Assembly (NCBI RefSeq): GCF_000337835.1
Contig: NZ_AOLM01000019.1
Coordinates: 114,945 to 178,944 of the forward strand
Length of the DNA stretch: 64,000 nucleotides
Direction of reading: 5' to 3'
Origin: Haloferax sulfurifontis ATCC BAA-897
Lineage (GTDB): Archaea; Halobacteriota; Halobacteria; Halobacteriales; Haloferacaceae
This document shows, in pieces, positions 35,901-45,174 of the stretch. How positions within the stretch are numbered: position 1 is the stretch's first letter; every line of letters starts with the position of its first letter. The translations under genes and the position numbers were made by a program. A model generated the notes under the pieces. The model was not told the origin of the DNA, made no database searches, and saw only the letters and a program-made list of their open reading frames with translations.

Positions 35901-36677
35901 ATGATAACGCTCGCGTCCGACTTCGGGCTCGCGTACCCCGCCGCGATGAAGGGCGTCGTCCTCTCGCGGACCGACGCGCGGCTCGTTGACGTGGCCCACG
36001 ACCTCCCGCGACAGGACGTTCGCGCGGCCGCCTTCTGGCTCCGCGAGACGCTTCCGTACTTCCCGCCGGCGGTCCACCTCGTCGTGGTCGACCCCGGCGT
36101 CGGTACCGACCGCCGCGCGGTCGTCTACCGCGTCGGCGACCACGTCTTCGTCGGTCCCGACAACGGCGTCCTCCGTCCGCCGGCGAGACGCGTGGCCGCC
36201 GACGCCCCCGTCGAAGCCTACGAAATCGACGTTCCGAACCCCGAGTCGACGACGTTCCACGGGCGGGACGTGTTCGCGCCCGCGGCCGCCGACGCCCACG
36301 TCGCGGGCGCGTCGGCGCTCGGGTCGGTCGACCGCTTCGAACCGATTTCCGTCGCGTCGCTCGCCGAGTGCCGCCTCCCGGAGGCGGCCGTCTCGGCCGA
36401 CGGCCGCGAGGCGACCGGCGAGGTGCTCGTCGTCGACGACTTCGGCAACTGCATCACCAACGTTCCGGGCGCGGTCGTCCACGACGCGGCGGGCGAGACC
36501 GTCTCGGTGAACGGCGAGTCGGTCCCGGTCGGCCGCACCTTCGAGGCCGTCCCGCGCGGCGAGAAACTGGTCACCGTCGGCAGTCACGGCAACGTCGAGT
36601 GCGACGTGAACCACGGCCGCGGCGACGAGGCGTTCGGCCTCGCGCCCGGCGACCGCGTCGAACTCCGGGTCGACTGA
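35901..36677 (+). CDS. SAM hydroxide adenosyltransferase (DUF62)
   Basis: 258 residues. MITLASDFGLAYPAAMKGV at the N-terminus, VDVAHDLPRQDVRAAAFWL, HLVVVDPGVGTDRRAVV, FVGPDNGVL and TTFHGRDVFAPAAA are the signatures of the SAM hydrolase / fluorinase-like family. Archaeal members split SAM to adenosine and methionine using water, with a conserved Asp, Arg and His triad. Linkage to nadM suggests an adenosine-salvage or SAM-level role, as an inference. Its stop overlaps the next gene's ATG (TGATG). Confidence 0.93.
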   Translation: MITLASDFGLAYPAAMKGVVLSRTDARLVDVAHDLPRQDVRAAAFWLRETLPYFPPAVHLVVVDPGVGTDRRAVVYRVGDHVFVGPDNGVLRPPARRVAADAPVEAYEIDVPNPESTTFHGRDVFAPAAADAHVAGASALGSVDRFEPISVASLAECRLPEAAVSADGREATGEVLVVDDFGNCITNVPGAVVHDAAGETVSVNGESVPVGRTFEAVPRGEKLVTVGSHGNVECDVNHGRGDEAFGLAPGDRVELRVD

Positions 36678-37375
36678 TGGGCGTCGCCGCTCTCGCGTCT
36701 GTCCCCGCGCCCGTCTCCGTTCTCGTACCCGTGCCCGTTCCCGTTCCCGCCGCGGTCGTCGTCCCCGAGATCGACCCCTTCGCGGTGATGAACGTCGTCG
36801 GCCTCCTCGCGTTCGCGGTCGCTGGCGCGCTCAAGGCCGCGGAAGCCGGCCTCGACGTGTTCGGCGTCTCCGTGCTCGGCATCGTGACGGCCCTCGGCGG
36901 CGGGACGACCCGCGACGTGCTCGTGGACCGACTGCCGGCCTCGCTCGCGGGGACGTGGGACATGAGCGTCGCGCTCGTCGGCGTCGCCCTCGCAATCGTC
37001 CTCATTCACTCGATAGCGGGGCGCGTGCGCGACCACCCGGCGTTCCTGACCACCGACGCGGTCGGGCTGTCGGCGTTCGCGGCGACCGGCGCGCTCGTCG
37101 GCGTCGACGCCGGCGTCACGTCGTTCGGCGTCGTCATCCTCGCCACCATCACGGCCGTCGGCGGCGGCTCCATCGCCGACATCCTCATCGGTCGCGTGCC
37201 GGTCGTCCTCCGCGACGACTTCTACGCGACGCCCGCCGTCGTCGGCGGTCTCGCCTTCCTCGTCGCCCGCGCGGTCGGCGCGCCGACCGGCGTCCCCTCG
37301 GGGCTGTGCGCCGCGGTCGTCTTTTCGGTGCGGTTGCTCGCGCTCCGCTACGACTGGCGGCTCCCGCGGGTGTGA
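36677..37375 (+). CDS. TRIC/UPF0126-family membrane protein
   Basis: 232 residues with about seven hydrophobic segments. The two inverted halves each end in a Gly-rich turn: GIVTALGGGTTRDVLVDR and ATITAVGGGSIADILIGRVP. This is the UPF0126 / YicG glycine-transporter pattern related to TRIC cation channels. A Pro/Val-rich first 30 residues precede the core. It is translationally coupled to the SAM hydrolase gene by a one-base overlap; glycine, K+ or another small solute could be the substrate. Confidence 0.85.
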   Translation: MGVAALASVPAPVSVLVPVPVPVPAAVVVPEIDPFAVMNVVGLLAFAVAGALKAAEAGLDVFGVSVLGIVTALGGGTTRDVLVDRLPASLAGTWDMSVALVGVALAIVLIHSIAGRVRDHPAFLTTDAVGLSAFAATGALVGVDAGVTSFGVVILATITAVGGGSIADILIGRVPVVLRDDFYATPAVVGGLAFLVARAVGAPTGVPSGLCAAVVFSVRLLALRYDWRLPRV

Positions 37376-37409
37376 GGCAGGGACCGAAAGAACCCAGAGC
37401 ACAGAACCC

Positions 37410-38729
37410 CTACAGCTCGTTTTCCACGCGCCGCTCGGCCGAGCGAACCTCGCTTACGATGCTCTCGCGCTCGAAGTAGAGCACCTCGACGCCGACGACG
37501 ACCACGGCGAGCGCGAGCACGGTCCAGAACGTCCCGCGCTCGGCGTCGAACAGGTGCCACAGGAGCGCGACCGCCGAGCTAATTCCGCCGACGGTCCCGA
37601 CGGCGGGAATCACGGCGGTTGCGAGGTCCTCGCGCTCCCGGAACGCGAGAAACGAGAGGCCGCCGAAGATGCTGATGAACGCGAGCGACGCGAACGAGCT
37701 GATGGCGTCGAGGCTCCCGAGGAAGGCGAACCCGGCCGCGAGCGCGCCGAGCGTCACGAGCGGGCGAATCGGCTCGTCGGCGGACTCGTCGCGGAGGCGA
37801 CTCGGGAGCAGGTCGTCGGCGACGAGGCGCTTCGAGAGCCGCGCGGAGCTGAACAGCGTGGCGTTGATGGCGCTCCCCGTCGAGAACAGCGCCGCGACCG
37901 AGATGAGGACGAACCCGGCCTGCCCGAGGAACGGCCGGGCGGCGACCGCGAGGGCGGTCTCGGCGTGCCGTTGGATGGCGTCGATGCCGGCGAGGTTGGT
38001 CGTGACGAGCGCGACCAGGATGTACAGCCCCGTCGCGCCCGCGATGGAGATGTAAATCGCCTTCCTGACGGTTTCGCGGGGGTCGGCGATGTTCTCTTGG
38101 TCGAACAACAGGAGCTCCCAGCCCTCGAAGGCGACGAAGGAGACGGCGGCGGCGACGAGCGGGCCGATGCCGAGGTTCGACAGCCCGAAGCCGAGGCCGC
38201 CGTGGGTCGCGCCGTAGGCGACGCCGCCGACGCCGAACACGAGCAGGATGGCGACCTTGAGGCCGACCAGAACGTCTTCGGCCCGCCCGGAGGCGTGCGC
38301 CCCGAAGACGTTGAGACTCACGAACGCGGCGACGGTGAGCGCGGAGACGAACGGCTGTATCGAGACCGACGCGACCGTCGAGACGCCGGTGAGTTCGACG
38401 AAGTAGCCGCCGAAGGCGTAGGCGTACATCGCCATCGTCCCGACGTAGCCGAAGACGAACGTCCAGCCCACGACGCCCGCGAGCGTGGTGTTGTCGTCGG
38501 TGAACCGCTCGACGTAGCCGACGGGCGACCGCGGCGACTCGCACAGACTGTTCAGTCGAAGCAGTGAGTAGCCGGCACAGACCGCGAGCACGCCGGCGAC
38601 GACGAACGCCGCCCACGCGAGGGTCCCGGCCGCGCCGGCGACGACGCCGAGCACGGCGAAGATACCCCCGCCGACCATTCCACCAATCGCCATCGACACG
38701 GCTTCCGGAAGCCCGACTTCACCGGACAT
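37410..38729 (-). CDS. APC-family amino acid permease
   Basis: 439 residues from the ATG at 38729; the frame continues to 38858, but the added residues are not hydrophobic and the family starts near GLPEAVSMAIGGMVGGGIFAVLG, the TM1 substrate-binding kink. About twelve membrane segments follow, with FVAFEGWELLLFDQENI at the TM6 position. It imports amino acids or related amines, probably driven by an ion gradient. The substrate is not predictable. It is convergent with the TRIC-type gene. Confidence 0.88.
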   Translation of the reverse strand: MSGEVGLPEAVSMAIGGMVGGGIFAVLGVVAGAAGTLAWAAFVVAGVLAVCAGYSLLRLNSLCESPRSPVGYVERFTDDNTTLAGVVGWTFVFGYVGTMAMYAYAFGGYFVELTGVSTVASVSIQPFVSALTVAAFVSLNVFGAHASGRAEDVLVGLKVAILLVFGVGGVAYGATHGGLGFGLSNLGIGPLVAAAVSFVAFEGWELLLFDQENIADPRETVRKAIYISIAGATGLYILVALVTTNLAGIDAIQRHAETALAVAARPFLGQAGFVLISVAALFSTGSAINATLFSSARLSKRLVADDLLPSRLRDESADEPIRPLVTLGALAAGFAFLGSLDAISSFASLAFISIFGGLSFLAFREREDLATAVIPAVGTVGGISSAVALLWHLFDAERGTFWTVLALAVVVVGVEVLYFERESIVSEVRSAERRVENEL

Positions 38730-38929
38730 GGAGTGCAGTTCGACGCTCACCACGGAAGAACGTAGCGGCCAGCTGAGAGGTAGTCCTGAGAGGTAGCCGT
38801 TCGGCGGCGCGGCTCCGGGGCGGTCGTCTGCGGGCGGCACGACCGGGAAAAGCGACACGAAGTGGCCCGGCGGCGGGAGTCGCCGCCGGAGGTGGGTTGA
38901 GTGGGGGAGGCGTTCTGCGGGCGGTTCGG

Positions 38930-40504
38930 TTACTTGGCGGCGATGACGTCGTCGATGCGGACGATCATCGTCGCGGCCTCGGTCGCGGACTCGATGGCTT
39001 CGCGCTTGACCGCGACGGGGTCGATGACGCCGAGTTCGACGGGGTCGCCGATTTCGCCGGAGCGGCCCGAGGAGATGATGCCGGCGATGCCCTCGTTCTC
39101 GTAGCGGGCGCGCAGGTCGACGAGCGCGTCGATGGGGTCCATGCCGGTGTTCTCGGCGAGGGTGCGCGGGAGCGCCTCGACGGCGTCGGCGTAGGCCTCG
39201 ACCGCCAGTTGCTTGCGCCCCTCGATGCCGGCGGCCTCCGAGCGGATGCGGTCGGCGATGGCGATTTCCGTCGCGCCCGCGCCGGGGACGACGCCGCCCT
39301 TGTCGATGGCGGCGACGACCACGTCGACGGCGTCTTCGATGGCGCGTTCGAGTTCGTCGACGACGTGTTCGGTGCCGCCGCGGAGGAACAGCGTGACGGC
39401 CTTGGCCGCCGCGCCGCCCTCGACGAACGCGAGGTCGTCGTCGCCGAAGGTGCGGATGCTCACGGAGTCGACGCGCCCGAGGTCGGACTCGTCGAGGTCG
39501 GCGAGGGAGCCGAGGCGCTTCGCGCCGGTCGCGCGGGCGAGGGCGCGAGCGTCGGACTTCTTGACGCTCTTGAACGCGAGGATGCCCGCGTCGGCGAGGA
39601 AGCCCGCGACGCGGTCGTCGATGGACTTGGTGCAGAACACCACGTCGACGCCGGCGTCCGAGAGGGCCTTCGCGTAGCCGCGGAGTTCGCTGTCCTCGGC
39701 GTCGATGGCCGCGGTGAGCTGGTCGACGGACGTGATGTTGTACTCGGTGTCGACCTCGCTCTTGCGCACGTCGAGTTTCATGTCGAGGACCGCGACGGTC
39801 GCGTCGGAGACGGACCGGGGCATGTTCTCGTTGACGGGCTCCTTGTCGAGGACGACGCCCTCGACGAGTTCGGTCGCCGAGGAGGACGCGCCCGTGCGGG
39901 TGAGCACGCGAACGTCGTCGCGGTTGAAGGCACCGCTGTCGTCCTCGTGGACCATCTGGACCGCCTTGACGACGTGTTTGGCGAGCACGTCGGCGGTCAC
40001 GTCACCGGTCCCTTTGCCGGTCATGGAGGACTCGGCGACCTTCCGGAGCAGGTCGTCGTCGAGGGCCGCGTCGAGGACCATGTCGTCGATGGCCTCTTGG
40101 GCGATGCGGGCGGCCTCGGTGTAGCCCTCGACGATGACCGTCGGGTGGAGGTCGGCGTCGAGGAGGTCCTCGGCGTGCGCGAGGAGTTCGCCGGTGAGGA
40201 CGGCCGCGGTGGTCGTGCCGTCGCCGACTTCCTCCTCTTGGGTCTGGGAGACTTCGACGATCATCTGCGCGGCGGGGTGCTCGATGTCCATCTTCTCGAG
40301 GATGGTCGCGCCGTCGTTCGTGATGACGACCTCGCCCGAGGAGTCGACGAGCATCTTGTCCATGCCGCGCGGGCCGAGCGTGGTCCGTACGGCTTCGGCG
40401 ACGGCCTTTCCGGCGCGGATGTTGGAGTCCTGTGCGGAGCGGCCGTGCGTTCGGTTCGTCCCCTCTGCGAGAATGTATAACGGTTGCTGCATTCGTGAAG
40501 CCAT
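38930..40504 (-). CDS. cct3: thermosome subunit (group II chaperonin, CCT3-type)
   Basis: 524 residues. Full group II chaperonin: [23 protein letters not shown] and [16 protein letters not shown] (ATPase equatorial domain), the intermediate and apical domains, and [12 protein letters not shown] before the C-terminal equatorial part. It ends DDVIAAK, without the Gly-Gly-Met repeat tail of many thermosome subunits. H. volcanii has three cct genes; the one near lonB and nadM (HVO_0778) is the non-essential cct3 and has the same length. An alternative start is the ATG at 40492. Confidence 0.95.
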   Translation of the reverse strand: MASRMQQPLYILAEGTNRTHGRSAQDSNIRAGKAVAEAVRTTLGPRGMDKMLVDSSGEVVITNDGATILEKMDIEHPAAQMIVEVSQTQEEEVGDGTTTAAVLTGELLAHAEDLLDADLHPTVIVEGYTEAARIAQEAIDDMVLDAALDDDLLRKVAESSMTGKGTGDVTADVLAKHVVKAVQMVHEDDSGAFNRDDVRVLTRTGASSSATELVEGVVLDKEPVNENMPRSVSDATVAVLDMKLDVRKSEVDTEYNITSVDQLTAAIDAEDSELRGYAKALSDAGVDVVFCTKSIDDRVAGFLADAGILAFKSVKKSDARALARATGAKRLGSLADLDESDLGRVDSVSIRTFGDDDLAFVEGGAAAKAVTLFLRGGTEHVVDELERAIEDAVDVVVAAIDKGGVVPGAGATEIAIADRIRSEAAGIEGRKQLAVEAYADAVEALPRTLAENTGMDPIDALVDLRARYENEGIAGIISSGRSGEIGDPVELGVIDPVAVKREAIESATEAATMIVRIDDVIAAK

Positions 40505-40539
40505 GTTGAAACCTCAACCGCTATCAACGATTGCAGTTC

Positions 40540-40554
40540 TATAAATACGTTTCG
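40540..40554 (-). promoter_or_regulatory. cct3 TATA/BRE region
   Basis: On the minus strand CGAAAC precedes GTATTTATAG, a purine-rich BRE followed by a strong TATA box centred about 40 bp before the thermosome ATG. Haloarchaeal cct promoters are heat-inducible through the core promoter; the same is plausible here but not shown. Confidence 0.5.
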
Positions 40555-40667
40555 CCGAGAGTGCGCTACGAAATCGCACGACAGGGCGGCGGTTTTCCGA
40601 ATCCCGGAGGTGACGACCGCGGACCGATTCGGCGGCCGAGCGAGGCTCCGCCGAGTCGGGCGCGTCG

Positions 40668-40949
40668 CTACTCGTCGAGGGTGTCGACGGTGAGCGTCCC
40701 GTCGCCGAACAGCGAGACGAGATGGCCCGCGTACTGGAACGAGAACCGTCGAGACGGGTCGTGAGAAGGGTGAAAGAGAACGTCGAGCGCTTCGGGGTCG
40801 ACGCCGATATCGGAGAGCGGCGGGAGTTCGAGTGGATTGAGTTCCGCGGCCGTCGCGACCGCCGAAGCGATGGCGACCGCCACCTCGTCGTACCGATCGA
40901 CGGAGATGGTTACCACGGACCCGGCTCCACCTTCGAGCGGGTCGTCCAT
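40668..40949 (-). CDS. stand-alone HalOD1 output-domain protein
   Basis: 93 residues, nearly all one HalOD1 domain: DEVAVAIASAVATAAELNPLELPPLSDIGVDPEALDVLF, a strand-rich second half with RRFSFQYAGHLVSLFGDGTLTV. HalOD1 is a haloarchaeal output module usually linked to receiver or PAS domains; here it is alone. It lies 54 bp upstream of the 5-prime side of no other minus-strand gene but next to a Bat-like regulator. Role in signalling inferred only from the family. Confidence 0.82.
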   Translation of the reverse strand: MDDPLEGGAGSVVTISVDRYDEVAVAIASAVATAAELNPLELPPLSDIGVDPEALDVLFHPSHDPSRRFSFQYAGHLVSLFGDGTLTVDTLDE

Positions 40950-41003
40950 ACAGTCCGAATGGGTAGTCGGGTACCTATTGGTGTGGGTTGACTATGTAAC
41001 CCG

Positions 41004-41654
41004 TTATTCTGGGGGTCGCTCGTCTCGAATCCGCTCTGCGAGCGTCCGGTACGCGCGTTTGAGGCGGGCGGCGACCGCCTGCCGCGAGATGCCGAGTTCC
41101 GCGCCGAGCTCGGCCAGCGACGTGCCCCGATGCTCCTCGAAGTAGCCGCGTTCGAGCGCGAGAAGCAGGGCTTCGAGTTGCGTGTCGGTCAGTCCCTCGC
41201 CCGCCGGTGCCTCCTCGGCGGCGACCGTGGTGATGCGGTCGAACTCGGCGTCGATACCGTGTGCCGCCCACTCGCGTCTGAGGTCGGTGAGCACGCGGTG
41301 CGACGAGACCCGGAGCTTGAGCCACCACGAGTCGGCGGTGGAGAGACACTCCAAGAGAACCGCGTCTCGCGCCGCCAACGCCGCTAGGATAGGCGTCTCA
41401 GAGACGTTCCACGTGACGCCGTAGAGCGCCCGGTCCGAGACTGACTCGACGAGCGTGAGGTCGTCGACGCTCGGAAGTGACACCACTGCCTCCCCGAACG
41501 ACGCCGCGTCGGGGCCGCGAACCCAGACGAACGACGCCGCCGGCGAGGCGGTCGGGACCGAGCGTTCCAGTTCGAGTTCGACGTCGTGTTCCTCGACCGC
41601 GGGACCGAACGGGAGCGCGGACAACGGCGCGACGACCTCGACGATGAGGCACAC
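41004..41654 (-). CDS. Bat-like HTH-10 transcriptional regulator
   Basis: 216 residues. The start is set at the GTG at 41654, because the family begins with a short Cys-Leu-Ile stretch, here CLIVEVVAPL; a frame extension to 41708 exists. An N-terminal beta-rich domain of about 140 residues is followed by the bacterioopsin-activator-type HTH: LTDTQLEALLLALERGYFEE and LAELGAELGISRQAVAARLKRAYRTL. Target genes unknown. A CTAG site falls within the gene at 41384. It points toward the HalOD1 gene on the same strand. Confidence 0.85.
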   Translation of the reverse strand: MCLIVEVVAPLSALPFGPAVEEHDVELELERSVPTASPAASFVWVRGPDAASFGEAVVSLPSVDDLTLVESVSDRALYGVTWNVSETPILAALAARDAVLLECLSTADSWWLKLRVSSHRVLTDLRREWAAHGIDAEFDRITTVAAEEAPAGEGLTDTQLEALLLALERGYFEEHRGTSLAELGAELGISRQAVAARLKRAYRTLAERIRDERPPE

Positions 41655-41827
41655 GCGTGAAGATACGTAGATGAGGCCAAAAAACCGCGTTTCAAGCTCT
41701 CTCCGCACCGTCGTGAAGGAATGAACGTCACGCGTCGGTGAACGAACGACGCGGTACTGTGAACTCGGTGAAATGTGCGTGGCGGATTCTGCAACCTATT
41801 TGGCGGCCACCGGAGAGTGACTCCACA

Positions 41828-42652
41828 ATGCTGGAGTTGGAACACGGGTTCAGGGTCGTGGACGTGAACGCCCGCCTCGACCCCGACGAGCGGTCGGTCG
41901 CGGCGCGCGGGCGGGAGATAAGCCCCGAGCGCCTGGAGCGCGAACTGCATCAGGCGGGCGTCGTCCGCGCCGTCGTCTCGCCGGGCGCACGGCGGGTCGA
42001 GGGGAGTTACCTCCGGCCGAACAACGCGGTCGCGCGGATGAGCGTCGACCGCCCGTTTCTGGCGTTCGCCCGCATCAACGGCCCGCGCGACCCGAGCGGC
42101 CGACCCTCGGCGCGGCTCCGGAACTTCGCGTCGTCGCGGGCGGCCCACCACGCCGACCCCGACGACATCGAGCAGTACGCCTACGACGACCGCTTCCACG
42201 GCTTTTCGCTCGCGCCGGCGGTCGACGGGCTCCCCGACGACGAGACGCTCGCGATGCTGGAAGACGTGGGGCTTCCCGTCTTCGTCGAGGGCGGGCGGGC
42301 CTTCGAGCCGAGCGCCGTCGCCGAGTCCCTGCTCGGGCGGTTCCCGGTCATCCTGTCGAGCTTCGGCGGCTTCCCGCTCGACCGCGAGCTGATGGCCGAG
42401 GCCATCGACCTCCTCGACGACCACGACGACCTCTATCTCGACACGAGTTTCGTCCGCTATCGGAGCGTGCTCGAACGCGCACTGCTCGAACACCCGGACC
42501 GCGTGCTGTTCGGGAGCGGCGCGCCCGAGACCCACCCGAACGTGGGCGTGATGGAGATTCTGACGCTCGACGTGTCGGAAGACGCGCTGGCGAAGGCGTT
42601 CTCGAAAAACGCGGCGCGGGTCATCGAGGCGCTCGGCCCCGGAGAACAGTAA
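41828..42652 (+). CDS. amidohydrolase-fold protein lacking metal ligands
   Basis: 274 residues. Overall layout follows the amidohydrolase-2/TatD TIM barrel: VVDVNARLDP in the place of the first D-x-H-x-H strand, GLPVFVEGG, VILSSFGGFP and RVLFGSGAPETHP. Each place where active enzymes hold a metal ligand is changed: the H-x-H is N14-A15-R16, the barrel His is E154, the HLGG His is Ser (177-178), and the GSDxP Asp is Gly231. It is therefore probably a non-catalytic or differently acting relative. No clear operon partner; the downstream glycosyltransferase is convergent. Confidence 0.72.
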   Translation: MLELEHGFRVVDVNARLDPDERSVAARGREISPERLERELHQAGVVRAVVSPGARRVEGSYLRPNNAVARMSVDRPFLAFARINGPRDPSGRPSARLRNFASSRAAHHADPDDIEQYAYDDRFHGFSLAPAVDGLPDDETLAMLEDVGLPVFVEGGRAFEPSAVAESLLGRFPVILSSFGGFPLDRELMAEAIDLLDDHDDLYLDTSFVRYRSVLERALLEHPDRVLFGSGAPETHPNVGVMEILTLDVSEDALAKAFSKNAARVIEALGPGEQ

Positions 42653-42662
42653 CCGAAGAGAG

Positions 42663-43565
42663 TCAGCGCCGGTCGTATCGGGCGACGGCGCGGTCGGCGC
42701 GCTTCGACCGGCCGTGGGGGTTCCGCGTGCGGGTTCGGTCGCGGGCGCGGGCGACCAACCCGTCGGAGACGCCCGTGGCGATACCGCCGAGCACGTCGCG
42801 GCCGGTTCCCGCCCACCCCGACGGCGTCACGTCGCCTTTCACGACGCCGAGGGCGGCGCCGACGCCGTCCGAAACCGCGTGTTTCGCCGTCCGCGTGACG
42901 GTCCCGGGTCTGACGCCGTAGTTCTTCACGAGTCGATAGGTCAGAGAGCGGTACTTCCAGCCCCAGTCGCGCTCGGAGACGCCGCCGTCGGCCTCGAACT
43001 CGCGGCGGACGCACATCTCGGGTGCCCACGCGACGGAGCGGTCGAAGCCGGCGAGCCGGTGGGCCGCGTCGCGCGCGCCGCCCGTCTGGAGGTACTCGTC
43101 GAAGCCGTCGAGGGCGTCGATGGCCCCGCGGCGGAACGCGACGTTGCCGCCGTTGAAGTACGTCACCGTGCGGCCGCCGATGGCGTTCCGTTCGAGGGAC
43201 TCGGTCGTCATGCCGTTGCGGAGCGTCTGGTGCATCGGCCCGGTGACCACGTCGGCGTCGGCGATGCCGGCTTCGAGCGCCGACAGCCACGACGACTCGA
43301 CGGAGAGGTCGTACCGAAGGAGTGCCACCACGTCGCCGTCGGCGACTTCGAGGCCGGCGTTTCGGGCGACGTTGAGGTTGCGGTCCGAGATTTCGACCAG
43401 CACGTCCACGTCGTCGCGCTCTCTCACCATCCCGGTCGTGCCGTCGGCGGAGGGACCGTTGACGACGACGACTTCCGCGTCGGGGGCGTGCTCGGCCAGC
43501 GCGTCGAGGCTGGTGGCGAGCCGGTCCCGACCGTTGAGCGTCGGGAGCACAACCGAGAGGTCCAT
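42663..43565 (-). CDS. family 2 glycosyltransferase
   Basis: 300 residues. GT-A start LSVVLPTLNGRDRLATSLDAL, nucleotide-sugar region VVVVNGPSADGTTGM, and RNLNVARNAGLEVADGDVVALLRYDLSVE where the DxD would fall (only R-Y-D is present). FNGGNVAFRRGAIDALDGFDEYL and a WGWKYRSLTYRLVKNYGVRP stretch follow. It has no membrane segment, so it is peripheral or soluble. The sugar and acceptor are unknown; exopolysaccharide or glycolipid work is the family norm. Confidence 0.82.
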   Translation of the reverse strand: MDLSVVLPTLNGRDRLATSLDALAEHAPDAEVVVVNGPSADGTTGMVRERDDVDVLVEISDRNLNVARNAGLEVADGDVVALLRYDLSVESSWLSALEAGIADADVVTGPMHQTLRNGMTTESLERNAIGGRTVTYFNGGNVAFRRGAIDALDGFDEYLQTGGARDAAHRLAGFDRSVAWAPEMCVRREFEADGGVSERDWGWKYRSLTYRLVKNYGVRPGTVTRTAKHAVSDGVGAALGVVKGDVTPSGWAGTGRDVLGGIATGVSDGLVARARDRTRTRNPHGRSKRADRAVARYDRR

Positions 43566-43635
43566 ACCCGACAGTTGCGGTGGACGTACTTAAATGTGAA
43601 TCGAGAACCGTGTTAAAATCCGCCGTGAGAACGCC

Positions 43636-44400
43636 TCACTCGGCGTCGCTCGCCCGCGTCGCCGCGCGGGACGACTCGTCGGCGGATTCGACCCGCGCGT
43701 TCCAGTACGACACGGACGCGAGGTCGTCGCCGACCGGCGAGTCGCCGACGGCGAGGTCGAGCGAACGGAACGGCTGTGCGATTCCGTTGGGGACCTTCCG
43801 GTAGAAGCCGAACGGGATGACGAAGTCGTGGTTCGCACCCGCGAGGTCGAGGCCGGCGTCGCCGAGCAGTCGCCGCACGTCACCCTCCGAGTAGAGCCGC
43901 GAGCCCATCGGGAGCAACCAGTTGTAGGCCACCCGGAGGCTCCCGTCGTTGAAGGTGTCGAAAAACACCTGCCCTTTCGAGACGCGGGCCATCTCGGCTA
44001 AGAACTTCGCCGGGGTGTCCGCGAGGTGGAAAAACCGCATCGCGAACACCGCGTCGAAGTGGTCGTCCGGGAACGGCAGTCGCGCCGCGTCGCCGCGGAG
44101 GAACTCGATGCGGTCGGCGACCCCCGCCCTGCGAGCCTTCTCCCGGCCCTGTACCATCATCGCCCGCGAGATGTCCAGTCCGACGACGTTCGCCCCCTCC
44201 TGGGCGAGCATCACGGTGAACCGGCCGGTCCCGCAGGCGATTTCGAGGATGTTCTTGTCCTCGACGGGACCGAGCGCCGCGAGGACCGCCTCCTTCTCTC
44301 GCCGGTCGATGAGCCGACCGCCCTTGGAGAACCGCTTCGAGTCGTACTCCTGGGCGACCTCGTCGGCCTGGTACCACTCCTTTCCTTTCACGCTACGCAT
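43636..44400 (-). CDS. SAM-dependent class I methyltransferase
   Basis: 254 residues. Rossmann methyltransferase: motif I NILEIACGTGRFTVML, motif II VVGLDISRAMM, motif III LRGDAARLPFPDDHFDAVFAMRFFHLADTP (UbiE/Cfa-like pattern). The N-terminal KEWYQADEVAQEYDSKRFSKGGRLID forms the usual lid. The acceptor is unknown, and a lipid, quinone or sugar is possible. The upstream neighbour on the same strand is 1 kb away; downstream lies the glycosyltransferase gene with a 70-bp gap, so the pair may be one unit. Confidence 0.85.
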   Translation of the reverse strand: MRSVKGKEWYQADEVAQEYDSKRFSKGGRLIDRREKEAVLAALGPVEDKNILEIACGTGRFTVMLAQEGANVVGLDISRAMMVQGREKARRAGVADRIEFLRGDAARLPFPDDHFDAVFAMRFFHLADTPAKFLAEMARVSKGQVFFDTFNDGSLRVAYNWLLPMGSRLYSEGDVRRLLGDAGLDLAGANHDFVIPFGFYRKVPNGIAQPFRSLDLAVGDSPVGDDLASVSYWNARVESADESSRAATRASDAE

Positions 44401-44505
44401 AGTCGCGGGGGGGACGGTAAAACGGTACTGGATACGCGGTGCGGTAGCGGGGTCCGGCGAGCGGTTGGAGTGAGGTTTTCGTCCGCTGAGCGCGTATCGT
44501 GTGGT

Positions 44506-44667
44506 ATGCCAACATGCAAAAGCTGTGGGGAGACTTGCGAGGCCGACGCGTTAACACGGCACGTCAGCGAGGGGTGGCTCGTCGTCCACTGTCCGGGCTG
44601 TCACGCGCCGCTCGGGAGCTATCGACTCGGCACTCCGTCGGTCGATACGATGCGAAACGTGGAGTGA
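44506..44667 (+). CDS. 53-residue zinc-finger protein
   Basis: Short but clean frame: MPTCKSCGETCEADALTRH then VVHCPGCHAPLG, giving two C-x2-C knuckles (plus one more Cys in between), characteristic of haloarchaeal zinc-finger microproteins. It is encoded in the gap between the methyltransferase and a winged-helix gene. Function unknown. Confidence 0.7.
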   Translation: MPTCKSCGETCEADALTRHVSEGWLVVHCPGCHAPLGSYRLGTPSVDTMRNVE

Positions 44668-44788
44668 GACGCCTACTCGCGGCCGATTTTCCAACAAACG
44701 CACGATATTAATATGTGTATTATGTGTCTGGATTCTTTTCACACACTTGTAGCTAACCCTTAACACGGAGCAACCGCCTGTGACGGGT

Positions 44789-45061
44789 ATGAGCACCACC
44801 TCTGCAGAGCCAGATACTGAAGACCTGCTCTCGGAAGCCGAGTTCCGAGAGCGCCTCCGCGAGCTTCCCCCGAGCGCGAAGCTCGTCGCAAAAGTCCTCG
44901 AAAGCGACGCGCCCCTCTCGCAGGGCCAGCTCGCCGAGGAGTCGCTGCTGCCGGACCGCACCGTCCGCTACGCGCTCAACCGTCTCGAAGAGTCCGACCT
45001 CGTCGGCTCGCGTTACTCCTTCAAGGACGCGCGAAAGCAGGTCTACTTCCTCAACACGTAA
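44789..45061 (+). CDS. small winged-helix (MarR-like) regulator
   Basis: 90 residues from the ATG at 44789. LPPSAKLVAKVLESDAPLSQGQLAEESLLPDRTVRYALNRLEESDLVGSRYSFKDARKQVYFL is a near-minimal winged helix, with an acidic tail at the N-terminus. The upstream DNA is AT-rich (TATTAATATGTGTATTATGTG at 44705-44724), so the promoter has an unusual number of overlapping TATA-like signals and a leader of some 40 nt. Such abundant small proteins may act as global DNA-binding factors. Confidence 0.85.
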   Translation: MSTTSAEPDTEDLLSEAEFRERLRELPPSAKLVAKVLESDAPLSQGQLAEESLLPDRTVRYALNRLEESDLVGSRYSFKDARKQVYFLNT

Positions 45062-45174
45062 GCCCGCGGTCCACCGATAGCGCGACAGACCACCGCCCGC
45101 GGGGGCGCACTCCCGCAGACCAAGCCACCACTTCTCTCGAACCACCTAACTAATCGGCGAGCGTAGCCGCCGCC

